DNA of 40,096 nucleotides from Actinomycetota bacterium (GTDB taxonomy: Bacteria > Actinomycetota > Actinomycetes > Streptosporangiales > Streptosporangiaceae), in NCBI GenBank assembly GCA_021324595.1, contig JAJPIV010000097.1, forward strand, positions 1 to 40,096. Reading direction: 5' to 3'. Below, piece after piece: positions 1 through 7,408 of this stretch; the stretch's first letter is position 1, and every line of letters begins with the position of its first letter. The notes under the pieces are model-generated. The model worked only from the letters and a program-made list of their open reading frames with translations. It searched no databases and had not been told where the DNA came from. A program made the translations under genes and the position numbers.

Positions 1-582
1 CACGATCGCCAGCGACGAGACCGCGAGCGCGACCGCCGGCAACGTGAAGTGCCGCACGTTCGACAGGAAGCCGGTGCCGTTGCCCAGCGCCGGGAACCAC
101 CCCAGCTTGACCGCGAACAGGCTGATCAGCACGATCGCGGCGACGAACGAGGGGATCGCGGCGCTGATCGCGCTGACGACCAGCGCCGAGGTGTCGATCA
201 GGCCGGGGCGCAGCCCGGCGAGCACGCCCAGCCCGATCCCGGCGACGCAGATGATCAGCGAGGCGTAGAGCACCAGCCCGGCCGTGGTCCAGATCCGCGA
301 GGCGATCAGGGTCGAGACGTCCTCCCGCAGCGTGATCGAGATGCCGAGGTTGCCGTGCAGCGCGTTGCCCAGCCAGTACCAGTACTGGGCCAGGAACGGC
401 TCGTTCAGGTGGTACCGCGCCTCCAGGACCCGCAGGCTGCCCGGCGGCAGCGAGCGGCCGCCGGACAGCGCCGCCACCGGGTTGCCCGGCGCCAGGTAGA
501 GCGCGGCGAAGATCACGAAGCTGGCGACCAGCAGGCTGGCGAGGAGCATCGCCAGCCTGCGGCCGAGGAAGCGCCAGCGCAC
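1..582 (-). CDS. Peptide/nickel-type ABC transporter permease (DppB-like), 3' end off the window
   Basis: The visible 194 residues are an integral-membrane permease of the binding-protein-dependent family that takes up peptides or similar solutes. The N-terminus has the typical DppB opening: a short basic stretch (RWRFLGRRLAML), a first membrane helix, then LAPGNPV and a loop with NEPFLAQYWYWLGNALHGNLG. Further hydrophobic segments follow around residues 95-125 and 140-165. A GTG start at 582 lies 12 bases after the stop of the binding-protein gene, so the two are surely co-transcribed; no strong ribosome site is visible, and an ATG 14 codons in is the alternative. The EAA loop that contacts the ATPase would lie beyond the left edge. 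The usual second permease and ATPases are not in the window. Family assignment is firm; substrate is unknown. Confidence 0.88.
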   Translation of the reverse strand, partial: MRWRFLGRRLAMLLASLLVASFVIFAALYLAPGNPVAALSGGRSLPPGSLRVLEARYHLNEPFLAQYWYWLGNALHGNLGISITLREDVSTLIASRIWTTAGLVLYASLIICVAGIGLGVLAGLRPGLIDTSALVVSAISAAIPSFVAAIVLISLFAVKLGWFPALGNGTGFLSNVRHFTLPAVALAVSSLAIV

Positions 583-594
583 GGCCCGCCGGCC

Positions 595-2241
595 TCAGCC
601 CGTCCCGCCCAGGCTGTCCGCCCAGGGAGCGAACATGTAGGCGAACGAGCCGACGGCGCCGGTCAGGTTCCTGCTGAGCAGGAGGATGTTGGTCGGCTGG
701 ACGTCAGGGATCCACGGCAGCTCCCTGGCGGTCAGCTCCTCCGCCTGGGCGACCAGGGCCGCCCGCCGGTCCGGGTTCGCCGTGCTCCTGGCCTGCTCCA
801 GCAGGCCCGTGATCCTCGGGTCGTTGAAGTTGTCGTAGTTCTGCGAGCCTCCGGGCAGCACCAGCGTGGCCAGCAGCGCCGCCGGGTCGGCGTAGTCGCC
901 GTAGTTCAGCGTGAGGAAGCCGTCGACCCCGGCGCGGGCCTTCGGGTCGATGAAGAAGTTGATGTAGTTCTGCGCCGAGACCGACCGCAGCACGGTCTTC
1001 AGCCCGATCGCCTGCGCGGCCTGCTGGTAGGCGCCGGTCACCGCGGCGATGTTGGAGATCTGGCTGGACGTCCCGATCGTGATCGTCTTGCCGACCGCCC
1101 CGGCCTGGCGCACCAGCTTGCGCGCGAGCGCGAGGTTCTGGGTCATCACCGGGCTGGCGTCATAGGCCTTGACGAAGACCGGCCGGCCGTAGCCGAACGT
1201 GCCCGGGTTGGACAGCCAGCGCGGCATCAGCGCCGCGCCCTTGTAGACGTTCTCGATGATCGCCTGCCGGTTCAGCGCGAGCGAGAGTGCCTCGCGGACC
1301 AGCCGGCTGCCCAGCACGCCCTTGGTGCTGCTCACGATGAAGGCGTCGGTCGCCCAGCCCGGCCCGAGGTACACCTTGACCGCGCTGCTCGACTTGAGCT
1401 GGTCGAGCGTGGCCAGGCCCATCGTGTAGGCGCCCTGGATCGCGCCGGTGATCATCCCGGAGGTGAACGTGGTGGTGTCCGGAACCCCCTTCAGCACGAT
1501 CTGCCTGACCAGCGGCGTCCGGACCGCGGGGTTCCAGTAGTGCGGGTTGGCGACGGCGGTGACCCCGGTGCCGGGCACCCACGACTTGAGCTTGTAGGCG
1601 CCGGTGCACATGATGCCCCCGGCCGGGGTGCCGTAGTTCTTGCCCTCCCGCACCGCGTAGCTCTTCTCGATCACCACCCCGGGCATGGAGGACAGCTCGC
1701 CCGGCAGCCAGTAGTCAGGCTGCTTCAGCGTGATCGTCACCTGGCCGGGCCCGGTCGCGGCGATCGAGGAGACCCGGCTGAACACGAGCGTGTAGAACCC
1801 GCCGAGCTTGGGGTTCATCGCGCGGTCGAGGCTGTAGACGACGTCCGCCGCCGTGACCGGGTGGCCGTCCCAGAACCTCGCCTTCGGGTTGATCGAGAAG
1901 ACCAGCCTCGTCGGCGACGGCGTGGACATCGTGGCCAGCCCCGGGCCGATCGAGCCGTCCGGCGACTGGCGCAGCAGCGACTCGCACATCAGGGAGATCG
2001 CCGTGTTCTCCGGGTAGTCGAACGCGAAGATCGGATCGAGCGAGTTCACGTCCCGGTAGAGCGCCCAGGTCACCGACGGCACCGCGGCGGTGCCCGCCGG
2101 GGTCGTCGCGACCAGGCCCCGGGTGGGCGACACCTGCCCCGCCGTGCCGCCGGCCCCGGCCGACCGCCCGCAGGCCGCCAGCCCGGCGGCGAGCACGGCA
2201 ACCGCGGCGGCCAGCGCCCGCGTCCTCGTTCTCCTGGCCAT
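595..2241 (-). CDS. ABC transporter substrate-binding lipoprotein, family 5 (peptide/opine type)
   Basis: This is a 548-residue extracytoplasmic solute-binding protein that delivers substrate to the permease encoded just downstream. It has a basic n-region, a hydrophobic core and a lipobox LAAC with Cys24 as the lipidation site. The SBP_bac_5 fold follows, recognisable from WALYRDVNSLDPIFAFDYPENTA-like opening text, the FWDGHPVTAADVVYSLDRAMNP block and VREALSLALNRQAIIENVYKG. Although the frame is open to 2361, ATG 2241 is chosen because it sits behind a purine-rich GGAGGGGGAAGG site and begins the signal peptide exactly. It lies between the amidohydrolase and the permease on the same strand, suggesting uptake of a compound that the hydrolase then processes. 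Function of the family is established; the ligand is not deducible. Confidence 0.93.
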   Translation of the reverse strand: MARRTRTRALAAAVAVLAAGLAACGRSAGAGGTAGQVSPTRGLVATTPAGTAAVPSVTWALYRDVNSLDPIFAFDYPENTAISLMCESLLRQSPDGSIGPGLATMSTPSPTRLVFSINPKARFWDGHPVTAADVVYSLDRAMNPKLGGFYTLVFSRVSSIAATGPGQVTITLKQPDYWLPGELSSMPGVVIEKSYAVREGKNYGTPAGGIMCTGAYKLKSWVPGTGVTAVANPHYWNPAVRTPLVRQIVLKGVPDTTTFTSGMITGAIQGAYTMGLATLDQLKSSSAVKVYLGPGWATDAFIVSSTKGVLGSRLVREALSLALNRQAIIENVYKGAALMPRWLSNPGTFGYGRPVFVKAYDASPVMTQNLALARKLVRQAGAVGKTITIGTSSQISNIAAVTGAYQQAAQAIGLKTVLRSVSAQNYINFFIDPKARAGVDGFLTLNYGDYADPAALLATLVLPGGSQNYDNFNDPRITGLLEQARSTANPDRRAALVAQAEELTARELPWIPDVQPTNILLLSRNLTGAVGSFAYMFAPWADSLGGTG

Positions 2242-2324
2242 CTGCCTTCCCCCTCCCTCGGATCGGACCCGGCCGGCTGCCGGGGTGGCGCCCGCCCGGC
2301 TGCGGGCGCCCGCCGCCCGGGCGC

Positions 2325-4130
2325 CTAGGGCCGCTCGTAGCGCGCCTCGCCGCGGACCCACGTGGCCCGCACGCGCGCCCGGCCGATGTCGCCGTCCGGA
2401 ACGCGCGCCAGGTCGGCGTCGGTGACCACGAGGTCGGCGTCCAGGCCGGGACGGATCGCGCCGGCGATCTCCTCCAGGCCGTTCACCCGGGCGCTGCCCG
2501 CCGTGTACGCGGCGAGGATGTCCTCGCGGCGCAGTGCCTGGCCGGGCAGGAACGGCTCGGCCCCGGTTCCCCCGAGGTCAGCAGGGAGCGAACGGTTCAC
2601 CGCCACGTGAGCGCCGAGCAGCGGGTCGGGGCTGGACACCGACCAGTCGCTGCCGGCGGCCAGCCGCGCGCCCGAGGCGCGCAGCGCGGCGAACGGGTAC
2701 TGCCAGCCGGAGCGCCGCTCCCCGAGGAACGGGATCGTCAGCTCGTCCATCTGCGGCTCGTGGGTCGCCCACAGCGGCTGGATGTTCGCAGTGGCGCCCA
2801 GCCTGGCGAACCGTCCGATGTCGTCCGGGTGGATGACCTGCAGGTGAGCGAGGTGGTGCCGCGGGCCGGAGGTGGCGGCCGCCGGGCCGGCCGCGGACCG
2901 GGCGGCCTCGATCGCGTCCAGGGCGTTGCGCACCGCGCGGTCGCCGAGGGCGTGGAAGTGCACCTGGAACCCCTCGCGGTCCAGGGCGGTCACGAACCGC
3001 GGCAGCTCGGCGGGGTCGATGAAGTCCAGGCCCGCGTTCCCCGTCGGGCAGCCGTGGCCGTCCAGGTACGGCTCGAGCATGGCTGCGGTGTGGTTCTCCG
3101 CGACCCCGTCCAGCATCATCTTCACGCTGGAGGCGCGGAACAGCGCCGCCGCCCCGCCCGGGCCGCCCGCGGCGCCGGGATCGGCGCCGCCCAGCTCCCT
3201 GGCGGCCCGCTCGCGCCAGCCGAGCAGCTCGGGAAGCTGGTCCAGGCCGCGGTGCCGGTCCCACCAGAGCGCGCCGACCACCCGGGCGGCCAGCGCCCCG
3301 TTCCCGGCGGCGCGCAGGTAGGCGCCGAACGGGTCGGGCAGCCCCGGGTGGCTGGCGACGATCGCGTCCTGCCACCCGGTGATGCCGAGCGAGAGCAGGT
3401 ACTCCTGGGCGGCGAGCAGGCCCTGGTACCAGTCCTCCTCGCCGGCCGGCGGCATCAGCCGGGAGACCAGCCGCGCGGCCCCCTCCTGGAGCATGCCGAC
3501 CGGCTCCCCGGCCGCGTCCCGCTCGATCCGGCCGTCCGGCGGGTCGGGCGTGGCCGCGCCGATGCCGGCCAGCTCCAGCGCGCGGCTGTTCACCCACGCC
3601 CCGTGCCCGTCCCGGTTCGGCAGGAACGCGGGCCGCCCTCCGGTCACCGGGTCCAGCAGGTCCTTCGTGGGCACCCCTCCGGGGAACGCCTCCATCGACC
3701 AGCCGCCCCCCGTGATCCACCCGGCGCCGGGGTGGGCCGCGCAGTAAGCGGCGATCCGGTCCAGGTACTCGGCGGCGGTCTTCGCGCCCGACAGGTCGCA
3801 GCGGACCATCCGCTCACCCGCCAGGACCGGATGGACGTGGGCGTCGATGAAGCCGGGCAGCAGCGTCCCGCCGGCCAGGTCGACCGGCTCAGCCCCGCGG
3901 GCATGCTCGGCGACGTCCGGGGAGTCCTGCGGCCCGATGCCGGTGATCGTGGCGCCGGCGACGGTGACCACCGTGCCCTCCGGCCAGAACCGGGCGCCGT
4001 CGAAAACCGTGCCGTTCCGGAAGACCAGCCGCCGCCTCGCCGGCCGCCGGGCCCGTGGCTCTGCCCGGCCTCGCGCCGCCCCCGGCCCCGCCTGCCCTGC
4101 CCCGGACGGCGGTCCGACATCAGCTCGCAC
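2325..4130 (-). CDS. Amidohydrolase of the YtcJ-like (Amidohydro_3) family
   Basis: A 601-residue metal-dependent hydrolase. The fold starts with the beta-sandwich segment LVFRNGTVFDGARFWPEG, followed by GFIDAHVHP with the metal-binding pair His98/His100. Later markers are VNSRALELAG, the HFHALGDRAVRNALDAIE block, HHLAHLQVIHPDD, and AAGSDWSVSSPDPL with the catalytic-type Asp. This order is that of the YtcJ group, which acts on N-acyl or cyclic-amide substrates; the exact substrate is not predictable. GTG 4130 is used because GGAGGA lies six to ten bases upstream. The stretch of about 30 Arg/Gly/Ala-rich residues before the domain is unusual but no later start codon is in frame. It heads the transcript that continues to the ABC transporter (84-base gap) and is divergent from tetR, the likely regulator. 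Confidence 0.9.
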   Translation of the reverse strand: MRADVGPPSGAGQAGPGAARGRAEPRARRPARRRLVFRNGTVFDGARFWPEGTVVTVAGATITGIGPQDSPDVAEHARGAEPVDLAGGTLLPGFIDAHVHPVLAGERMVRCDLSGAKTAAEYLDRIAAYCAAHPGAGWITGGGWSMEAFPGGVPTKDLLDPVTGGRPAFLPNRDGHGAWVNSRALELAGIGAATPDPPDGRIERDAAGEPVGMLQEGAARLVSRLMPPAGEEDWYQGLLAAQEYLLSLGITGWQDAIVASHPGLPDPFGAYLRAAGNGALAARVVGALWWDRHRGLDQLPELLGWRERAARELGGADPGAAGGPGGAAALFRASSVKMMLDGVAENHTAAMLEPYLDGHGCPTGNAGLDFIDPAELPRFVTALDREGFQVHFHALGDRAVRNALDAIEAARSAAGPAAATSGPRHHLAHLQVIHPDDIGRFARLGATANIQPLWATHEPQMDELTIPFLGERRSGWQYPFAALRASGARLAAGSDWSVSSPDPLLGAHVAVNRSLPADLGGTGAEPFLPGQALRREDILAAYTAGSARVNGLEEIAGAIRPGLDADLVVTDADLARVPDGDIGRARVRATWVRGEARYERP

Positions 4131-4163
4131 GCGGTCCTCCCGGATGAGGTAGAGATGCCCGAA

Positions 4164-4192
4164 ATTACATCACTGCCCGGGAAGCTAGTCAA
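4164..4192 (-). promoter_or_regulatory. Promoter of the amidohydrolase-ABC transporter operon
   Basis: On the minus strand TTGACT (4192-4187) is followed after exactly 17 bases by TGTAAT (4169-4164), a close match to the principal sigma-factor consensus. The expected start near 4157 leaves a leader of about 27 bases containing GGAGGA before GTG 4130. Confidence 0.7.
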
Positions 4193-4203
4193 TGCTTGTG
4201 ACA
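4187..4203. promoter_or_regulatory. Candidate TetR operator over back-to-back -35 elements
   Basis: GTCA (4188-4191) and TGAC (4199-4202) form an inverted repeat spaced by seven bases. The left half is the -35 (TTGACT) of the minus-strand promoter. The right half falls in a GTGACA (4198-4203) that could be the -35 for tetR: 17 bases later comes GATGCT (4221-4226), then six bases, then the GTG start, as for a leaderless transcript. The symmetry may therefore be partly the two -35 cores themselves rather than a true operator. Confidence 0.4.
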
Positions 4204-4232
4204 AAGGTGCTGATGCGTGCGATGCTGGCTCC

Positions 4233-5018
4233 GTGACGGGCACCAGGCGCAGCCGCGGCGACCCCGCCGGGCCGCCGGAGCGGAAGGCGCGCGCGCGCCG
4301 CACCCGGGGCAGCCTCACGCCCCAGATGATCGTCTCCGCGAGCCTGCGCCTGCTCGACGAAGGCGGCCGGGACGGGTTCAGCCTGCCCAAGCTGGGCCGC
4401 GCGCTCGGGGCCGACCCCACGGCGGTCTACCGGCACTTCGCCAGCAAGGACGACCTCATCCTGGCGATCGCCGACCGGCTGATCGAGGAGGCGATGACCG
4501 GGCTGTCCGCCGGCCCGTGCTGGGTCCAGACCGTGACCGAGTCGACGCGGCGGCTGCGTGCCACCTACCGGCGGCACCCGGCCGCGGCATCGCTGTCGGC
4601 CTGCCGCACCACCCAGCGCCCGGCCGAGATGCGGGTCGTCGACCTGCTGATCGGCGCGGTGCTGCAGGCCGGCTTCGAGGGGGCTCGGGCCGCCGTGGTG
4701 TACCGCGCGCTCGGCGACTTCGCGCTGTCCTGGGCCGGGGGGGAGGCGGCGTTCCTCGCGCTCGACGAGTCGGCGCAGCGCACGGACCGGGCTGCCTGGA
4801 CCCGCGCCTACCTGGGGGTCGACCCGGCCGAGCACCCCAACATCTGGCAGGTCAGGTCCGAGCTGCCCGGCGTGGACGACGACGACATCTTCGAGACGAT
4901 CCTCTCCCTGGTGGTCTCCGGCCTGCGGGCCGCCGCCCCCCGGCCCTGCGGCTGCCCGCGCCACGCCGTCCTGGACGGCTCGCCGGCCCGGCAGGCGGCT
5001 GCCCCGCCCGCCAGCTGA
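4233..5018 (+). CDS. TetR-family transcriptional regulator
   Basis: A 261-residue DNA-binding repressor-type protein. After a basic Arg-rich tail of about 25 residues, the TetR HTH spans roughly residues 28-75: TPQMIVSASLRLLDEGGRDGFSLPKLGRALGADPTAVYRHFASKDDLI, with the recognition helix around PTAVYRHF. The C-terminal part (from about 85) is helical and resembles the TetR_C dimerisation/ligand domain. The GTG at 4233 was chosen because it gives a normal-length N-terminus and sits six bases after GATGCT, a plausible -10 for a leaderless mRNA; the frame is open much further upstream. It is divergent from the amidohydrolase/ABC operon, which it probably controls by sensing the imported compound. 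The C-terminal Pro/Ala-rich 30 residues look disordered. Confidence 0.88.
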   Translation: MTGTRRSRGDPAGPPERKARARRTRGSLTPQMIVSASLRLLDEGGRDGFSLPKLGRALGADPTAVYRHFASKDDLILAIADRLIEEAMTGLSAGPCWVQTVTESTRRLRATYRRHPAAASLSACRTTQRPAEMRVVDLLIGAVLQAGFEGARAAVVYRALGDFALSWAGGEAAFLALDESAQRTDRAAWTRAYLGVDPAEHPNIWQVRSELPGVDDDDIFETILSLVVSGLRAAAPRPCGCPRHAVLDGSPARQAAAPPAS

Positions 5019-5071
5019 GCTGGTGCCGCCACGGCGGCCGCCAGCCTCCAAGGTCGCCGGCTCCGGCTGGC
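5011..5071. terminator. Hairpin cluster between convergent genes (possible bidirectional terminator)
   Basis: Three inverted repeats are packed here: CCAGCT-G-AGCTGG (5011-5023, over the tetR stop), GCCGC-CACG-GCGGC (5025-5038), and GCCAGCC (5040-5046) with GGCTGGC (5065-5071). There is no U-tract, as is common in actinomycetes. The position between two convergent stops supports a terminator role, but GC-rich sequence makes hairpins cheap. Confidence 0.35.
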
Positions 5072-5072
5072 C

Positions 5073-5945
5073 CTAGCCGCCTCGCCGGCCCGCTGCGCCC
5101 CCCCGTCGCGAGCCCGCGAAGTAGTCGCGGGTGCCGGGCCAGCCGGCGGAGTGGGCTCCCTCGCCGCGCCGGTACCCGGGGACCCGGAGCGCCAGCGCGG
5201 CCGTCCCGCGGGCGGGCTCACCGCCGCAGTGGTCCCGCACGGCGCCCAGCACCGTGCTCACGCACCGGGCCGCCGATGCCGCGCGCAGCCCGGCGACCAC
5301 CTGGCGAAGGCGCTCCGCGCCGAACTCCGGCTGGCCCCCGGCCCCGGGCGCGGTGACCAGGCTCCGCGTGGCCAGGACTAACCCGTCGCCCGGCCAGAGC
5401 GTGAGCCTGGCGTCGGCCAGGTGCGGATCGCGGCTCCGGCCGAGGATGGGCCCGGATGAGCCGAGCCACCGCAGGCTGCCGTCGGCCCGCCACGCCAGGG
5501 CCGGCGGGGAGCCTGCCGCGCAGACGTGCCCGCGAGCCCCGAACCGGGTCGGCCGGACGGTGACGCACGTCGCGGCCACGCCCTGGCCGTCGGCTGCGGG
5601 CCAGGCGAGCAGCGCGCGATGGAGCGCCTGCAGGATCAGGCTTGGCCGGGACTCGATGTCGACGGTGGCGCGCAGCACCGATCGCGCGAGCGCGGCGCTT
5701 CCGGCATCCGGCTGCCCGGCTCCCGCGCGCCCTGCGGGCGCGGCGCTGCCCGCCGCGACGTCGGGCTCCACGTTCCCGATGATCAGCGTGGCGCCCCCAC
5801 CGGCGAGCGGCAAGACCTCGCAGAAGTCGCCGGCCAGGCTGGGCGTCCGCGCGCCGGGCAGGCGGCCCGCCGACACCTGCAGGCCCGGGAGCGCGGCGAC
5901 CTCATTGCCCGCGCCCGGGTGCGGGCCAGTGACGTACCACGCCAT
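5073..5945 (-). CDS. PP2C/SpoIIE-type phosphatase-like protein with degenerate metal-binding motifs
   Basis: A 290-residue protein with the layout of RsbU/SpoIIE Ser/Thr phosphatases. GDFCEVLPL (residues 39-47) sits where GDFYDVFPL is expected, then LIIGNVEPD, ARSVLRATVDIESRPSLILQALHRALL, ATCVTVRP, AAGSPPALAWRADGSLRWL and LWPGDGLVLAT follow. Active members carry Asp in GDxYD, IGDVxGKG and YTDG. Here the second becomes IGNVEPD and the last LATRSLVTA, so at least two metal-ligand positions appear lost. It may be inactive or a pseudophosphatase; this is inference from motif comparison by eye. No sensor domain is present in the first 38 residues. ATG 5945 has no clear ribosome site. It is isolated between tetR (convergent) and the aminopeptidase gene. 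Confidence 0.7.
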   Translation of the reverse strand: MAWYVTGPHPGAGNEVAALPGLQVSAGRLPGARTPSLAGDFCEVLPLAGGGATLIIGNVEPDVAAGSAAPAGRAGAGQPDAGSAALARSVLRATVDIESRPSLILQALHRALLAWPAADGQGVAATCVTVRPTRFGARGHVCAAGSPPALAWRADGSLRWLGSSGPILGRSRDPHLADARLTLWPGDGLVLATRSLVTAPGAGGQPEFGAERLRQVVAGLRAASAARCVSTVLGAVRDHCGGEPARGTAALALRVPGYRRGEGAHSAGWPGTRDYFAGSRRGGAAGRRGG

Positions 5946-6068
5946 GATCTTCGCTTGCGCTCTCCGGTCTCACAGGGCCACCAGGCTGAACGTGCATCCG
6001 GGGCAGGGTCTGGGCCGCCGGCGAGCAGTCAATCACATGAACGGGCGTTCGCGCGGCTTTGGGGCGCG

Positions 6069-6135
6069 GGCGCCGGCCGGCGCCGGGAGGCGACTGCTGG
6101 GGCATGCGAGCTCACGGGGAAGGCATGCCCGTGAG
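6069..6135. terminator. Inverted repeats in the gap downstream of the DmpA gene
   Basis: The 287-base gap 5946-6232 holds no convincing gene. It contains a 16-base self-complementary GGCGCCGGCCGGCGCC (6069-6084) and a perfect 8-bp stem CTCACGGG (6111-6118)/CCCGTGAG (6128-6135) with a nine-base loop. The second lies about 100 bases past the DmpA stop on its strand, so it could be its terminator, though no U-tract follows. Confidence 0.35.
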
Positions 6136-6232
6136 GGAAGGCGGCGGGTTCTGATGCCGGGCATGAGCACGGGCCCATTCGGAAATCCTGTGGCTGCTGG
6201 ACGGCGCGCGGCAAGGCTCAGCCCGGCCGGCC

Positions 6233-7408
6233 TCACGACCCGCGCGCGGACGTGGCCCTCGCGACGAGCTCGCGCACGCGCTCGCGCGGGAGCGCGGGCG
6301 TGCGGTGACCGTCCCGGCCGGTCATCTCCTCGTTGGCGACGAGCGCGTTTGCCACCGACTCCTCCACCGCCTGCACGACGGCCTCGCAGAACGGGTCGAT
6401 GTGGCCCCACGGCACGAACTCCAGGCGGTCCAGGTGCTCCGGCGAGGGGTACAAGGTGGCGACCGATGGCGTGAACGCGCCCTCGTTGGCGGTCGAGAAC
6501 GCGAGGAACAGGTCACCGGAGAAGTGCGAGCCGCTCGTCCCGGTGCGGGCGAGGCCGAGCGTGACGCGCCGGGCCAGCGCCCGGCACTGGTGGGGCAGCA
6601 GCGGGGCGTCGGTCGCCACGACCGCGATGACCGACCCGGCGCCCGGCGGCGCGGAGAAGTGCTCGGCCATCGGGTTGTCGTCCGCGAGCGCCTCGCCGAG
6701 CGGAACGCCCGCGAGCACCAGCTCGCGCCGGTCCCCGAAGTTGGCCTGCACGAACGCGCCGACCGTGTACTCGCGCCCGGCGTAGCCGACGACCCGGGAC
6801 GCCGTCCCCGACCCTCCCTTGAACGCGTAGCAGTTCATGCCGGTCCCGCCGCCGACGGACCCCTCCTCGACCGGGCCGCCCCCCTCGGCCGCCTCAAGGG
6901 CTTCCACCACCGTCGACTCGTGGACGTGGTGGCCGTTGATGTCGTTCAGGTAGCCGTCCCAGGTCTCCGCCGCCACCGGCATGAGCCACGCCCGGGTGAG
7001 GCGGGGGTGATGCCGGTGCGTCCAGGCGACGATGCCGGCATGTCCCACGCCGACCGCGTGCGTGTTGGTGATGACGACCGGGCCGGAGAACGTGCCCGAT
7101 TCCTCGATCCACCAGGCTCCGGTCATCTCGCCGTTGCCGTTCTGGTTGTGCAGCCCGGCCGCCACCGGGTCACCCGGGCGCTCCTTGCCCCGCGGGTGGA
7201 TCGCGGTCACCCCGGTGCGCACGTCGGTGCCTTCGATCAGGGTGACGTAGCCGACCTCGACCCCCGGCACGTCGGTGATCGCGTTCCAGCGGCCCGGCCG
7301 GCCGGCGAACGGGATGCCGAGGGCGCGTGCCCGCGGCTTGCCCGACGGGGTCGACAGGTGCGGACCGGGCCCCGCCGCCCCGGGGCGCGCGCCCGGGGCC
7401 GGGCTCAC
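6233..7408 (-). CDS. P1-family (S58, DmpA-like) aminopeptidase
   Basis: A 391-residue homologue of the self-processing DmpA/BapA peptidases, which release N-terminal residues (D-amino or beta-amino acids, amides) from small peptides. Recognised from WNAITDVPGVEVGYVTL, AIHPRG, LHNQNGNGEMTGAWW, VVITNTHAVGVGHAG, VGGGTGMNCYAFKGGSGTASRVV and VIAVVATDAPLLPHQCRALARR. In the family the precursor cleaves itself before a Ser that becomes the nucleophile; Gly199-Ser200 is the candidate here, with Ser204 the alternative until aligned. The GTG start at 7408 overlaps the permease stop (GTGA), implying translational coupling. The first 25 residues are Pro/Gly-rich; there is no signal peptide, so the enzyme is cytosolic. 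With the permease it forms an import-and-hydrolysis pair. Confidence 0.9.
   Translation of the reverse strand: MSPAPGARPGAAGPGPHLSTPSGKPRARALGIPFAGRPGRWNAITDVPGVEVGYVTLIEGTDVRTGVTAIHPRGKERPGDPVAAGLHNQNGNGEMTGAWWIEESGTFSGPVVITNTHAVGVGHAGIVAWTHRHHPRLTRAWLMPVAAETWDGYLNDINGHHVHESTVVEALEAAEGGGPVEEGSVGGGTGMNCYAFKGGSGTASRVVGYAGREYTVGAFVQANFGDRRELVLAGVPLGEALADDNPMAEHFSAPPGAGSVIAVVATDAPLLPHQCRALARRVTLGLARTGTSGSHFSGDLFLAFSTANEGAFTPSVATLYPSPEHLDRLEFVPWGHIDPFCEAVVQAVEESVANALVANEEMTGRDGHRTPALPRERVRELVARATSARGS

Noticed and set aside
49-2328. Plus-strand open frame of 759 codons across the permease and binding-protein genes
   Set aside because: It is Arg/Gly/Pro-rich without domains and is the complement of two clearly recognisable minus-strand genes. 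Such shadows are routine at this GC content.
2607-4232. Plus-strand extension of the first TetR frame upstream of GTG 4233
   Set aside because: The first 540 codons are antisense to the amidohydrolase and have no family features; the TetR domain starts normally at 4233.
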